IMG/VR virus record: IMGVR_UViG_3300046011_001260 | Coordinates: 1 to 22,885 of that record | DNA length: 22,885 nucleotides | From: a virus | Reading direction: 5' to 3' (one strand) | Program-made: the position numbers and the translations under genes | Shown: positions 1 to 8,472 of the stretch, piece by piece | How positions within the stretch are numbered: the first letter of the stretch is position 1 | Layout of the letters: each line of letters begins with the position of its first letter | Notes under the pieces: generated by a model | The model's database searches: none | The model's input: the letters and a program-made list of their open reading frames with translations, nothing else | What the model was told of the DNA's origin: nothing

Positions 1-3000
1 GGTTTTATTGCTTCTCTTGGTTGTTTATCAAATTCAGAAAATATATTTTCTGTTATACCTATTAGTTGTTCTCCAGAAATATCTGCCATTTCTGATATAT
101 CAGTATTTAACTGGTCCCGTTGTCTTTTAAGTTCTCTTAAATTTTCACTTTGCTGATCAAGAAACCAGTCAAAGCCCTCATCAAGGTTTGAGAATATATT
201 ATAAAATCCACCTAGTTGTGGTAGCGATGTAATTTCATTTATTCTTTTTTCAAGATCATCTTTTTGACTAACAAGTTGCGACATTGTGTTTTTCAGTGAT
301 GATGGATCAAAAAGTTCTTTCGTTTGAGAAAGTCTTTCTTCTGCGGTCATTTCCTTAATCATAGAGTTTCTCATTGCATATCCAAATGCCACACCGCCTG
401 CTGCGCCTGCCTCTTCTGCAATAGCCTGAATAGCAGACTTTGCCTCATCTGCTGATAACCCAGATGCAACCATTTTATTAAATGCTATTGTTAATTGTCT
501 TGCGCCAGACTCTGCGGCAGAATATTTCAATCTTTCTATAAGTGGAGCGTAGTCTTCTCTAACAGCCTCTTTAAGAGCATCGTCAATTTCTGATATATTT
601 TCTGCTCCAGCCTGCATTTCTAAAGTATTTCGTTTAATAATTTCAGTAACATCACTAATACTTTTACCAAAATATTCAGCAGTTTTGGCTGGGTCAGCAA
701 ACGCTGATATTGCTCTTTGTCTGGCTTCTTCCGCCGCATTCTTATACATAACGAATCCAGCAATTGCTGCTGTAATACCTACACCAGCGGCTATTCCTAC
801 TGGACCGCCAAGCATTGATAGTGCTGCTCCTCCACGAACTAGTGCTGAAGTGGCAAGACCAGTAGTTCCAGCGGCGGCTCTGGCTGCACCAGCAGCGCCT
901 ACTTTTCCTCCAAGTGTTCCAAGGCCAAGAAGATTTGTTGGCATCTTACTTGGCATAAGCATCATAAGGCTTGAGACAGCCATTAGACCCATACTAAATT
1001 TACTTAATGCTTGTGTAGCAGCGGAAGTTTGATCTCCAAACATAGTAACTGTTGAAGCAGCCATTGAAAGACCAAACATAGCATTCATTGCTCCACTACC
1101 CATTAGTGAGCGGCGTTCATCATCTGCAACTGATCCAGTTCTTTGTGGCATACCTGGCATACCTAGATCTACTACTGATCTTCTTATTCTTTCTGTCTCT
1201 CCACTGGATCCGCTGAATCTTAGGGGAAGTCCAGTTGGTCCATAAATTGTTGATACTGTTGGTCCAAGGGACATTTGTCTGGGATCAATGATGGGGCCAG
1301 TGGCAGTGGCTCCACGACCTGGAATTATCAATCCTGATGTTACCTCTGCTGCTATTCTTTGACCAGCAGGTTTTCCATCAACGGAGTCTGCCCCAATAAT
1401 GAATCCATCTGATAAATTCTTTCCAACTCTTTCTGCCTCTCTTGATGGTGATGATTGTTGAGAATGAACCTTTATTGCTGTCAACACTTCATTTGGAAGT
1501 TCTGCTACCTGAATTCCAGTATTTATCATTGTTTCTCTTATTCGTTGTAGGCTTTGAGCAAGCACATTTTTAACTTCTAAGGAAACTGCATCTGTTTGTC
1601 CTCGCATTGAGTTAAATATTGATAAATATCTATTGTATGCAGTCTGCATTTCTGCATTTGTAACTCCTGCAAGTTGTTGTTGTTGTAGTGTTTGATTTAA
1701 ATACTTTTTTAGTCCAAGAGTAACGGTTTTTTGTCCACGAACTGCTCTTTCCGTTGCTGGCATAATACCAGATTCAATATCTTGAGCCATAGACTGTAAG
1801 ACTCTTCTATACTCTGAAACATCCATTTCATGTTGAATTGCCCCAGTTTCAACAGCGTGCATTATTCTCTGACGTTGTTTTTCATCTTGTATAATTTCTT
1901 CTGCTTTTTGTTTGAAGAATCCAACATTTCTTCTAGTGGACAATATTGTTTGTAGTTGATTTTCTGCCTGTGTAATATTTTTCCACAAATCAACATGCCA
2001 ACCTAGATTACCGCCTCCACTGAATTTGTATGCGTCCTGCCTTGAAACATTTCTAACCCCTACTCCACTTTCTGATTCTTGTAGTCTTTTTATAAGTGCA
2101 TACATTCCTGGCATATCGCTTTGAACAGTGGAGAAGATATGTCCTTTTGCGGTTCCCATCTCCATGCCATTTTGGAATCCTTGAATGGTTCCTCTATTCA
2201 TTGCTGAAAGAATTAGTCCAAATTTAGAAGTAGCCTCTTTATTCATTACAAATTCGCCTGGTTCAAGGAGGGCTGGTATTCTATCTCCGCCTCCAAATCC
2301 ACCTGGAACCATCTCTGGCCCCATGCTTCCTCTTGCTCTTCTAATTGGGGCTGGTACTGGGCGAACCATCATATTTGGAGAGGTCGTTGCTGTCTGTCTT
2401 AATTGAGTTAGATATTTTCCAAGTTCTCTGTTTAGTCCAGCGACTATTCCTGTTTGATTAGCAAATGATTGAGAAAGATTATCTACTTGTAATGACGCTG
2501 CGGCAGTTTCTGCATCAAGAAGTTCAAACTTCTGTACATTGATTCCGCCAATTCTTGCTCCAAGAGAAACTATAGACATTCCAAATTTAATTGAGTTACC
2601 TATTAAGTTCTTGAACAGGCCGACGAGCATCAGAACTGGGCCAGCAATTAACGCCGCTCCTGCAAGAATTTTCATTGGTTCTTTTAGGAATGATGGCATA
2701 TTTTCAAAACCAGATTTAACAACATCAATGATTCCAGAAAGTTTTTCAAGGGCTGGCACAAGCATTTCAAGAAGTGACGCACCCATTGGAATAAGTTGGT
2801 TCTTAACAGTTTCTACCATTCTTTGGAATCTTACTGTGGTTGATTCAGTATAGGCTTTCAATTCTTGATTTGCAATGGCTGCAAGTTCAGTTGTAGATGC
2901 TCCTGCTAATTCCATTGCCTGCTGTGTCTGTGATCCTGCTTTTCCAAGGTTATTGAAAAGAGCAGAGATACGAGCAAACTGATACTTACCAAAAATTTCT

Positions 3001-4304
3001 TCAATAATCTTTGATCTTGAGAATGCATCAAGACCATTAAGGGCTTCTTGTACTGCAAAGAGTGTGGGCATCAGTTGTCCCTTATTTGCATCAACTATGC
3101 CAACTAGGTCCACACCGAATTGTTTGGCTACCTCAGATGCTTTCTTTGTAGGATTAATAAGAGATGCCAGACCAGACTTAATTGCGTTCGCGGCTTCGGC
3201 TGCTGGGATACCGCCTTCTTTCATTGCTACCATTAGGACAGAAAGATCTTGAATAGATCCACCAAGTCCCTTAACAACTGGACCAGCCTTTGGAATTGCT
3301 TCAACTAAATCATTAAGAGTTGTTGATGTTTGGTTTTCAATAGCGTTAAGGAAGTTAATTGATTCTGCTAATTCATTTGTATTTTGTTTAAATGCACTCT
3401 GAACAGCAAGAGTAGCCTTCATTGCCTCTTGTCTATCTACTTCACCAAGAACAGCAAGTCTGTTAGTTTGCTCTACTGTATCTAGAAGATCTTGTCCTTC
3501 TTTTCCAGTGGCAGCAATATCAGCAGCCAGCCCAACAGTTTCTTTAGCAGCCACCCCATATTGAGATGAAATTGTTGCTGCTAAGTCCATTACTTGTTTT
3601 TTCATTTGTTCTGTAGCAGCAGCAGAGGTTCCAATAACATCTTGTCCATAAACCTTAGCAAATCTTGTCATTTGCTTATCAATGTCCATGAATGTTTTAG
3701 CAAACGCTGCGCCAAACAAAACTACTGGCATGGTAAGGCCAACTGTTAACTGTCGTCCAGTCCACTGTGTATTCTTACCCATATTGATAAGATCATCGGC
3801 ACCATTTCTTACTAACTGATTAAATATGCCAAATTCTTGACTTAGAAGTTTCATTCTTGTGGAGGCATTTTTAAAATCTACTTGAGTAGGAACAGCCATA
3901 AGACCTTGCATTTGACCAGCAGCATTTCTACCAACAGGAACAGCAATTGCCTCTTGGAACCTAACTTGCTCTCTAGCAAGTTGTCTCATCATTGATGATT
4001 GTCTGGTATATCCACGATATGCTTCTGCAAAATACTCTCGCATAGTCATTTTATTGCTGGCAAGAGCCTTACCAAACTTCTCAGTCTGGCTTGTTATATT
4101 AACCATTTGAGTGGTAAATCCACCCATGCTAGAAATATTTGCAGCAAAAGCCTCTACCATAGAGTTTCTTGCCTTGATCGCTGATCTATCTAATGAATTA
4201 AATGCCAAATTGAGCATACCGATTTGACCAGCAAGCGCTTTTGCCTGCGCCATCGCAGAGCCAAAATCAGCGTCGTACCTAAGAGTGGTTGTAATACTAT
4301 CCAA
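1..4304 (-). CDS. tape measure protein (partial, C-terminus beyond window)
   Basis: This protein sets tail length and is threaded inside the tail tube; tape measures are often released with the DNA. The frame is open from a TTG at 4304 to the window edge (at least 1434 residues). No ATG lies nearby upstream in frame, an in-frame stop lies about 20 nt upstream, and GGAGG sits 9 nt before the TTG, so TTG is the likely start. The N-terminal third is rich in Ala, Gln, Met and Lys helices. Hydrophobic stretches occur near residues 190-205 (GLTMPVVLFGAAF), around 540 (ILAGAALIAGPVLMLVGLF) and near 1170 (GGPVGIAAGVGITAAIAGF). Around residue 680 is RIPALLEPGEFVMNKE, a motif typical of many tape measure proteins. 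The C-terminal part shown is charged coiled coil. It follows the tail assembly chaperone frames and overlaps the end of the second by 8 nt, the standard gene order. I saw no lytic transglycosylase or peptidase domain in the part translated. Confidence 0.93.
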   Translation of the reverse strand, partial: MDSITTTLRYDADFGSAMAQAKALAGQIGMLNLAFNSLDRSAIKARNSMVEAFAANISSMGGFTTQMVNITSQTEKFGKALASNKMTMREYFAEAYRGYTRQSSMMRQLAREQVRFQEAIAVPVGRNAAGQMQGLMAVPTQVDFKNASTRMKLLSQEFGIFNQLVRNGADDLINMGKNTQWTGRQLTVGLTMPVVLFGAAFAKTFMDIDKQMTRFAKVYGQDVIGTSAAATEQMKKQVMDLAATISSQYGVAAKETVGLAADIAATGKEGQDLLDTVEQTNRLAVLGEVDRQEAMKATLAVQSAFKQNTNELAESINFLNAIENQTSTTLNDLVEAIPKAGPVVKGLGGSIQDLSVLMVAMKEGGIPAAEAANAIKSGLASLINPTKKASEVAKQFGVDLVGIVDANKGQLMPTLFAVQEALNGLDAFSRSKIIEEIFGKYQFARISALFNNLGKAGSQTQQAMELAGASTTELAAIANQELKAYTESTTVRFQRMVETVKNQLIPMGASLLEMLVPALEKLSGIIDVVKSGFENMPSFLKEPMKILAGAALIAGPVLMLVGLFKNLIGNSIKFGMSIVSLGARIGGINVQKFELLDAETAAASLQVDNLSQSFANQTGIVAGLNRELGKYLTQLRQTATTSPNMMVRPVPAPIRRARGSMGPEMVPGGFGGGDRIPALLEPGEFVMNKEATSKFGLILSAMNRGTIQGFQNGMEMGTAKGHIFSTVQSDMPGMYALIKRLQESESGVGVRNVSRQDAYKFSGGGNLGWHVDLWKNITQAENQLQTILSTRRNVGFFKQKAEEIIQDEKQRQRIMHAVETGAIQHEMDVSEYRRVLQSMAQDIESGIMPATERAVRGQKTVTLGLKKYLNQTLQQQQLAGVTNAEMQTAYNRYLSIFNSMRGQTDAVSLEVKNVLAQSLQRIRETMINTGIQVAELPNEVLTAIKVHSQQSSPSREAERVGKNLSDGFIIGADSVDGKPAGQRIAAEVTSGLIIPGRGATATGPIIDPRQMSLGPTVSTIYGPTGLPLRFSGSSGETERIRRSVVDLGMPGMPQRTGSVADDERRSLMGSGAMNAMFGLSMAASTVTMFGDQTSAATQALSKFSMGLMAVSSLMMLMPSKMPTNLLGLGTLGGKVGAAGAARAAAGTTGLATSALVRGGAALSMLGGPVGIAAGVGITAAIAGFVMYKNAAEEARQRAISAFADPAKTAEYFGKSISDVTEIIKRNTLEMQAGAENISEIDDALKEAVREDYAPLIERLKYSAAESGARQLTIAFNKMVASGLSADEAKSAIQAIAEEAGAAGGVAFGYAMRNSMIKEMTAEERLSQTKELFDPSSLKNTMSQLVSQKDDLEKRINEITSLPQLGGFYNIFSNLDEGFDWFLDQQSENLRELKRQRDQLNTDISEMADISGEQLIGITENIFSEFDKQPREAIK

Positions 4305-4976
4305 CCTCAGCGCCCTCCATGATCATGTATTCAACTCCCATATCAGGAGTTATTCCCTCTGCTACCGCACCAGCCAAATTAGCATCACCAGTTAATCTTG
4401 CTACTGCCCTTGCCTGTATCTCTTCTACCGTTGGAAGTTTCTTTGAAACTGTTGTGCTCGTATCATCTTGGGAATTTTCATCTAAATCAATTCCCTGTAG
4501 TGCTGCCATAAACTTGTTTCTTCTTTTTTCTGTAGCGTGTATTGCATTAAGGGTAGCCATTATTTCTGGCATGGAAAGCGACGACTCAAGTTCATCGTAG
4601 TCTTTCCAGTGACCTAGTAGAAAGACTTCTGAGACTATCGGTACTAGGTCTAGTTCGTCCCAACTTGTGCCTGAGCCGTCGCTAGGAGATTTGGGTCATT
4701 GAGCCTAATGTCAGCGGATACCTCTAGGATCTTGTACATTGTTTGCAAATCTAGATCATCCTCTACAGAATCCGCCTTCTCTGGTGCTAGGTGGCTCATT
4801 GCTATTGAAGTACATTTGATAAGAATATCAAGGAAGTCGTCTTCGTTTTGAATATCTGAAGTCTTCTGCCACTCCTTCATAACTAATCTTAATGTCTTCA
4901 AGTTTAGGGGCTTAACAGTAATTACTGTTCCATCTTGCAACTCTAAATCAATGGTTTCATATACTTTTGTAGCCAT
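4297..4976 (-). CDS. tail assembly chaperone, long (gpGT-like) frameshift fusion
   Basis: This is the predicted -1 frameshift product of the locus. Residues 1-96 come from the zero frame; ribosomes slip on CCCAAAT (4695-4689) and continue in the -1 frame for 130 more codons to the TAG at 4297-4299, giving about 226 aa. The -1 frame is open from directly after a TGA that touches the heptamer and reads SPSDGSGTSWDELDLVPIVS in the overlap, then LLGHWKDYDELESSL and an Ala/Gly-rich C-terminus ending in GAEVG. The 91-residue frame beginning at the ATG at 4572 has no upstream Shine-Dalgarno sequence and is better explained as the T-part of this fusion. In lambda-like tails the G part binds the tape measure and the T part recruits tube protein. 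Neighbours (major tail protein before, tape measure after) match. Confidence 0.85.
4650..4976 (-). CDS. tail assembly chaperone, short (gpG-like) form
   Basis: The 108-aa protein is the zero-frame product of the tail chaperone locus; such proteins bind the tape measure protein and recruit tail tube subunits during tail assembly, and are absent from the virion. It is small, acidic and mainly helical (LNLKTLRLVMKEWQKTSDI then DDFLDILIKCTSIAMSHL). No catalytic motif is expected. It starts at an ATG preceded by AAAGGG, lies between the major tail protein and the tape measure gene, and carries a -1 slippery heptamer at codons 95-96. Most ribosomes should end at the TAG at 4650. Assignment rests on position, size and the frameshift signal. 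Confidence 0.85.
   Translation of the reverse strand: MATKVYETIDLELQDGTVITVKPLNLKTLRLVMKEWQKTSDIQNEDDFLDILIKCTSIAMSHLAPEKADSVEDDLDLQTMYKILEVSADIRLNDPNLLATAQAQVGTN
4689..4695 (-). other. -1 ribosomal frameshift slippery heptamer C CCA AAT
   Basis: On the minus strand the zero frame reads GAC CCA AAT CTC, so the heptamer fits the X XXY YYZ rule exactly, in the right phase. The -1 frame opens right here (a TGA directly precedes CCC) and stays open through the downstream T-part to 4297, while the zero frame stops 39 nt later. I did not find a convincing downstream stem-loop or pseudoknot by eye; many phage tail chaperone signals work with a weak one. Confidence 0.85.
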
Positions 4977-5018
4977 TTTTTCCCTTTCTAGTTATATCTC
5001 TATTATACATTAGACAAA

Positions 5019-5052
5019 AATAAAAGATGCAGTAAAAACTGCATCTTTTATT
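5019..5052 (-). terminator. rho-independent terminator after the major tail protein gene
   Basis: A perfect 15-bp inverted repeat (core AAAAGATGCAGT / ACTGCATCTTTT) with a 4-nt loop is followed on the minus strand by TTTTATTTTTGTC. It begins 24 nt after the major tail protein stop codon and lies before the chaperone gene. This is the usual place for partial termination, so that tube protein is made in excess over chaperone and tape measure. The stem is symmetrical and could also act on the plus strand, but no plus-strand gene reads into it. Confidence 0.85.
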
Positions 5053-5075
5053 CTATATTAAGTTGTATTTATATA

Positions 5076-5807
5076 TTAGTAAACTCTGTCTACAATCTTG
5101 CCGTATGCGGCATTTCCATCGGAAGCAGAATTATCCTCTGATGGTAGCAATCTGAAGTTTACTGGGAAGAGTGTTGCATTATCTCTTTGAACTGCCACGC
5201 CTACTGCATCCATTGATACTGCACGGTAACCAATGTAAATTCTTTCGGCGCGTCCTAGGCTTGCTGGTGCTGGGCCTACGAAAGCAACTGATCTTTCAAT
5301 TGGTGTGTAGCCAAGGGCACCACCATTGATATCAAGAACTGCTGCTACTGGGTTGGCAGACGCACCTGTCTCAAGATGTGCTGATGCTGTTAGTCTTCCT
5401 CCAGTTGATGTTGCACCGTCTGCGGAGGCGACTAGCGCAGATGCTGTTGCACTTGCAGCAAAATCTCCAGTTGCTCCTGTCTTACCGCCAATTGCGACAT
5501 ATAGATTCTCAAGAGTTGTCTCTGTGAGAGATGTTGCAACCATAACTCTTTGTGAAGACTTGAATAGTCTTGCTACGTCCAATAGTTGGTCAACAACCAC
5601 CTCACCGTATGTTGGCTCAATGTTCATTGTTACACCATTTTGTGTGTAGCCAAGATGATACCATGATGCTGAATTAACCTTAGTTGGGTCTTGGAGGGTA
5701 TCGGTTGAAGCGGTTGCTCCAATTCTGCTAAGTTCGATACCTGATGGGCCAACATAGAATGTGGCTGCACCTACAATGATGTTTTTTGCGTTAAAGTCTC
5801 TTGCCAT
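5076..5807 (-). CDS. major tail (tube) protein
   Basis: The 243-aa protein is the likely subunit of the tail tube. It is rich in Ala, Gly, Ser, Thr and Val with a predicted beta-sandwich character. The N-terminal part reads FNAKNIIVGAATFYVGPSG, and GYTQNGVTMNIEPTYGEVVV looks like the strand-turn pattern common in siphovirus tube proteins. Residues 115-150 are a low-complexity Ala/Ser/Gly stretch (ASATASALVASADGATSTGG), perhaps a surface loop or small inserted domain. An excellent Shine-Dalgarno sequence (GGAGGTGA) and a strong terminator downstream suggest high expression, as does its position between the tail terminator gene and the chaperone pair. The family is called from context and composition; no single diagnostic motif exists. 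Confidence 0.85.
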   Translation of the reverse strand: MARDFNAKNIIVGAATFYVGPSGIELSRIGATASTDTLQDPTKVNSASWYHLGYTQNGVTMNIEPTYGEVVVDQLLDVARLFKSSQRVMVATSLTETTLENLYVAIGGKTGATGDFAASATASALVASADGATSTGGRLTASAHLETGASANPVAAVLDINGGALGYTPIERSVAFVGPAPASLGRAERIYIGYRAVSMDAVGVAVQRDNATLFPVNFRLLPSEDNSASDGNAAYGKIVDRVY

Positions 5808-5861
5808 TTATTTCACCTCCTAGTTGGTTTTAAAATAAAATAAAATAACGTTCCCTCGTAA

Positions 5862-5867
5862 ATTATA
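5862..5867 (-). promoter_or_regulatory. possible -10 box (TATAAT) upstream of the major tail protein gene
   Basis: The 75-nt gap between the tail terminator gene and the major tail protein gene contains a consensus TATAAT on the minus strand, about 55 nt before the start codon. No good -35 box stands 16-18 nt upstream (CAAAAT at best). The rest of the gap is an A/T-rich run with three TTTTA-like units before the Shine-Dalgarno sequence. Together with the downstream terminator it could give the tube gene its own transcript, but the region is so AT-rich that a chance match is possible. Confidence 0.3.
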
Positions 5868-5882
5868 TTATCATGTGCTTGA

Positions 5883-6371
5883 TTATTTTGTGTAATCATA
5901 CATTAAAGTCAAAGTTGTGATATACTTCGGCCTAAAACTATCGATTCTTTTTTCATCAGTAATAAAGTTGTTTTGATTAACATGTATACATTTAAAGTTA
6001 ATAGTTGAGTCCTGTATATGGTCATTTATTTCTTGGGCACTCTTATCAAATTTTTTCAATGAATCATATATAAAGTTTTTTACATAAAAAATTTGTGGAA
6101 CATCTCCAACTATGCTATATATTGCTCTTTCTTTGTGAATAGGCCAAAAAGTATCATCTGGTTCTTCATATAAATAGTCATACAGCACATATGGCATTGT
6201 AGAGGATTCTGGGGCAAGATTTTCATTTACTGGGTAGAATGGTCTATATGCAAATGATGCTGTATTCCACACCGCGCTGGGCACCATAGGTACACCAGAT
6301 ACTGAACCACTCGCTAGATCCCATATATAGTTGTTAATTAAAACAATTGGAAGTTTAGTGTAATCAGACAT
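5883..6371 (-). CDS. probable tail terminator protein
   Basis: The 162-aa protein probably caps the tail tube and joins it to the head, as lambda gpU and SPP1 gp17 do. It has mixed alpha/beta character with a central PYVLYDYLYEEPDDTFWPIH and a helix that reads YVKNFIYDSLKKFDKSAQEI, followed by C-terminal strands (YITTLTLMYDYTK), an order typical of tail terminators. Its start overlaps the end of the preceding neck gene by 8 nt, implying translational coupling, and the major tail protein gene follows. No motif fixes the family; the call rests on length, secondary-structure pattern and position. Confidence 0.65.
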   Translation of the reverse strand: MSDYTKLPIVLINNYIWDLASGSVSGVPMVPSAVWNTASFAYRPFYPVNENLAPESSTMPYVLYDYLYEEPDDTFWPIHKERAIYSIVGDVPQIFYVKNFIYDSLKKFDKSAQEINDHIQDSTINFKCIHVNQNNFITDEKRIDSFRPKYITTLTLMYDYTK

Positions 6372-7080
6372 TAGATACGACCGCCGCCTTCATAGCAATA
6401 GAACTTGCGTCCTTTGATGCTTCTGATATCATACCAGATATCATTCCCCTGCTTATTCTTGGAATAACTACTTTTCTTTTTGTCTTTATTGCTTGATTTA
6501 TTAACTCAAAATATTTAAATTGTTTTAATACTCCTCCAGCCTGATAATGAGAAAAGTTTTTCCATTCTGAAGCAAAACTACCTTGAACGGCGACACCACC
6601 AGGATTCTCAACAACTGAAGGCTGAGAGGTAACAATTTGTCTACCATCGATTTGATAGACTAGAAACTTAGATGATTTCGGTCTAATAACTACAGTTTCT
6701 CCATATTCCATAACAGATGCTTTATTAGCAAAGATATGTCCATTTCTGTTTGGTTCTTTTGATTTAGTAAAACTGAATTTTATAACAGTTCCAGCAGGAG
6801 TTGGAGTTATATTTTTCTTAAATAATCTAGCATTAGAGTCTCCAGTTTTGTCCCATTCATAAACATGATGAAATCTTTTATGGCTGGCCCTTGCTCTTGC
6901 ATCAACAAATCTCATAAAATACTCAGCAATTATATTGGCGGCTCCCTTTTCGATAAGCATCTTATTATCTTTTTTAACATGAAGTCTATTGAGCAAGGCC
7001 ATATCATACTCAGTCAAAGCCAGGATTTTTTCTGGCATTCCACCTGTATCTATTCCTCCTGCTTTTCTAAAAGAAGTCAT
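6364..7080 (-). CDS. neck / minor tail (head-tail joining) protein, HK97 gp10-like position
   Basis: The 238-aa basic protein lies between the putative head-tail stopper and tail terminator genes, the place of HK97 gp10-type neck or tail-completion proteins. The N-terminal half is helical (NIIAEYFMRFVDARARASHK), followed by strands around HVYEWDKTGDSNARLFKK and SVMEYGETVVIRP; the C-terminus is helical and basic (NQAIKTKRKVVIPRISRG). It begins in a TAATG overlap with the preceding gene. I do not recognise a defined domain, so the exact role is inferred from synteny only. Confidence 0.55.
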   Translation of the reverse strand: MTSFRKAGGIDTGGMPEKILALTEYDMALLNRLHVKKDNKMLIEKGAANIIAEYFMRFVDARARASHKRFHHVYEWDKTGDSNARLFKKNITPTPAGTVIKFSFTKSKEPNRNGHIFANKASVMEYGETVVIRPKSSKFLVYQIDGRQIVTSQPSVVENPGGVAVQGSFASEWKNFSHYQAGGVLKQFKYFELINQAIKTKRKVVIPRISRGMISGMISEASKDASSIAMKAAVVSNV

Positions 7081-7517
7081 TATGCTGTAAGCCTCTGTAT
7101 TTCCTGGCGCATAAGAACAGTTTCATATTCAATTATGCTGCCATCAAAATTTAATATTGGAGTACTTCCTCTTGGTTCAAATATAGTAGACCCTTGAAAT
7201 CCGCCGTCACTTGATGGGTCTTGATTTTCTAAAAATATAACAGTGTCATCATTTCTTACTCTAACTATTCTTCTGTCTGATGGTAAGACTTCAGCAGTTC
7301 TCATTTTTACAAGAGCGGTTAGTGTATTTATATAACTGTTTATTTCTACTGCCGTAGAGTTTTCTCCTACGCCTTTTCTTAAAATACCTCTTGCTACGCA
7401 ATCTATTGTTTTTTCAAATGTCCAAGTTTTTACTACTGCTCCAGTAGAATCCTGAGTTACAGTTGCTTTATATATGTCTGCTTTCATCGTATAAGATGTT
7501 TTAGAAATGCATGACAT
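7080..7517 (-). CDS. probable head-tail stopper (head completion) protein
   Basis: The 145-aa protein has the size and place of SPP1 gp16 / HK97 gp7-type stoppers, which close the portal channel after DNA packaging. The sequence opens with a strand pattern (MKADIYKATVTQDSTGAVVK TW) that resembles small beta-barrel stoppers, and has TALVKMRTAEVLPSDRRIVR, consistent with the barrel's later strands. The first ATG (7517) is preceded by GGTGAT at a fair spacing; the ATG at 7487 is an alternative. It directly abuts the stop of the upstream adaptor gene and overlaps the next start as TAATG. The function is inferred from order and size. Confidence 0.55.
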   Translation of the reverse strand: MSCISKTSYTMKADIYKATVTQDSTGAVVKTWTFEKTIDCVARGILRKGVGENSTAVEINSYINTLTALVKMRTAEVLPSDRRIVRVRNDDTVIFLENQDPSSDGGFQGSTIFEPRGSTPILNFDGSIIEYETVLMRQEIQRLTA

Positions 7518-8432
7518 TTATATCACCATATATCTTATTTGACTGTATTTTGATAAGATATTATCAACTAGTATGTTTCCTGATCCTTCTGCAAAGTTAC
7601 TTCCGTATGAAATATTATATGAATCGTTAGACAGTTTTGATATATTCTTGTTTCTTATTGATGAATCAGAGCATAGGTAGTCTTCAACCAGCAGCGCGGT
7701 TGCCTGTTCTATGTCTGATGGAACATACACATATCCAAAAATTCCTACTATTTTATATTGAAAATCTTTTTTGAATATTCCATTATATGGAAGAATTGAA
7801 AAATCTGGACTTTCTAGAAGCCCTCTTCCATCTTCATCATCTTCATTAACAGCCTTTATTCTGTACTTTGATACAGCCGCCTCAATATTATAATCAAATG
7901 AGTTGACGCTTGGACTTACTCTACTATCATAAACAAGGATATCATCTTCATAAACCTTATCTATTCTTATAATAGGCTCATTTAATGTTAGAACATCAGT
8001 ATTATTTCCATACACTACTACACTCTTATACTGTTTGAGAAATGAAATTCCAGTAAGTGATTGTATTGTTACACGGGCTTTTCTTTCTTGCTTCTTTAAA
8101 GAGTCGTCGGTTACTGATGAATTAATATCTGCAATAGATCTAATTCTTGAAGGTGTTGCAAATGGTCTAATAATAGATGCAATTTCAAATGTAGAACTGG
8201 CACCAGATGCTGTGCTGCTTATCCATTCTATCTTTACGTTTCTATCATATTCAACAGAATCTGAAGTAAGAGTTGCATTAAAAACTGAAGATCCAGCAGA
8301 AGAAGTAGTTCCAGATTGAATAAACTCTTCTGTGTCCAAATCATAAATTTCAAAAATGACACCAGTTATACCACTTGCAGCAGTAAATGATATTTGCAGA
8401 TCGTTATAATCGGTGCGTAAGTACTCTATCAA
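7518..8432 (-). CDS. probable head-tail adaptor (connector) protein with N-terminal beta domain
   Basis: The start is TTG at 8432, with GAGGTGA 8 nt upstream. The 304-aa protein seems to have two parts. Residues 1-95 form a beta-rich module (LQISFTAASGITGVIFEIYD; FNATLTSDSVEYDRNVKIEW) resembling the small beta-sandwich of phage tail or fibre proteins. The rest, from about residue 100, includes RKARVTIQSLTGISF and a C-terminal helix PSDIEQATALLVEDYLCS followed by an extended tail, as in HK97 gp6/SPP1 gp15-like adaptors, where helices bind the portal. Adaptors are usually 100-200 aa, so the N-terminal module looks like an addition. It is the first gene after the capsid terminator. The role is inferred from position and the helical C-terminal part. 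Confidence 0.55.
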   Translation of the reverse strand: MIEYLRTDYNDLQISFTAASGITGVIFEIYDLDTEEFIQSGTTSSAGSSVFNATLTSDSVEYDRNVKIEWISSTASGASSTFEIASIIRPFATPSRIRSIADINSSVTDDSLKKQERKARVTIQSLTGISFLKQYKSVVVYGNNTDVLTLNEPIIRIDKVYEDDILVYDSRVSPSVNSFDYNIEAAVSKYRIKAVNEDDEDGRGLLESPDFSILPYNGIFKKDFQYKIVGIFGYVYVPSDIEQATALLVEDYLCSDSSIRNKNISKLSNDSYNISYGSNFAEGSGNILVDNILSKYSQIRYMVI

Positions 8433-8472
8433 TTAACTCACCTCATATCTATTTTACTATAAATTTGATAAA

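Noticed and set aside
685-3252. Plus-strand open frames of 62-115 codons within 1-4304
   Set aside because: They lie opposite the tape measure frame, show antisense-type Pro/Ser/Ile composition and lack ribosome binding sites.
4297-4572. 91-aa frame as an independent gene
   Set aside because: No Shine-Dalgarno sequence before the ATG, and the frame continues upstream without a stop to the slippery heptamer; treated as part of the -1 fusion.
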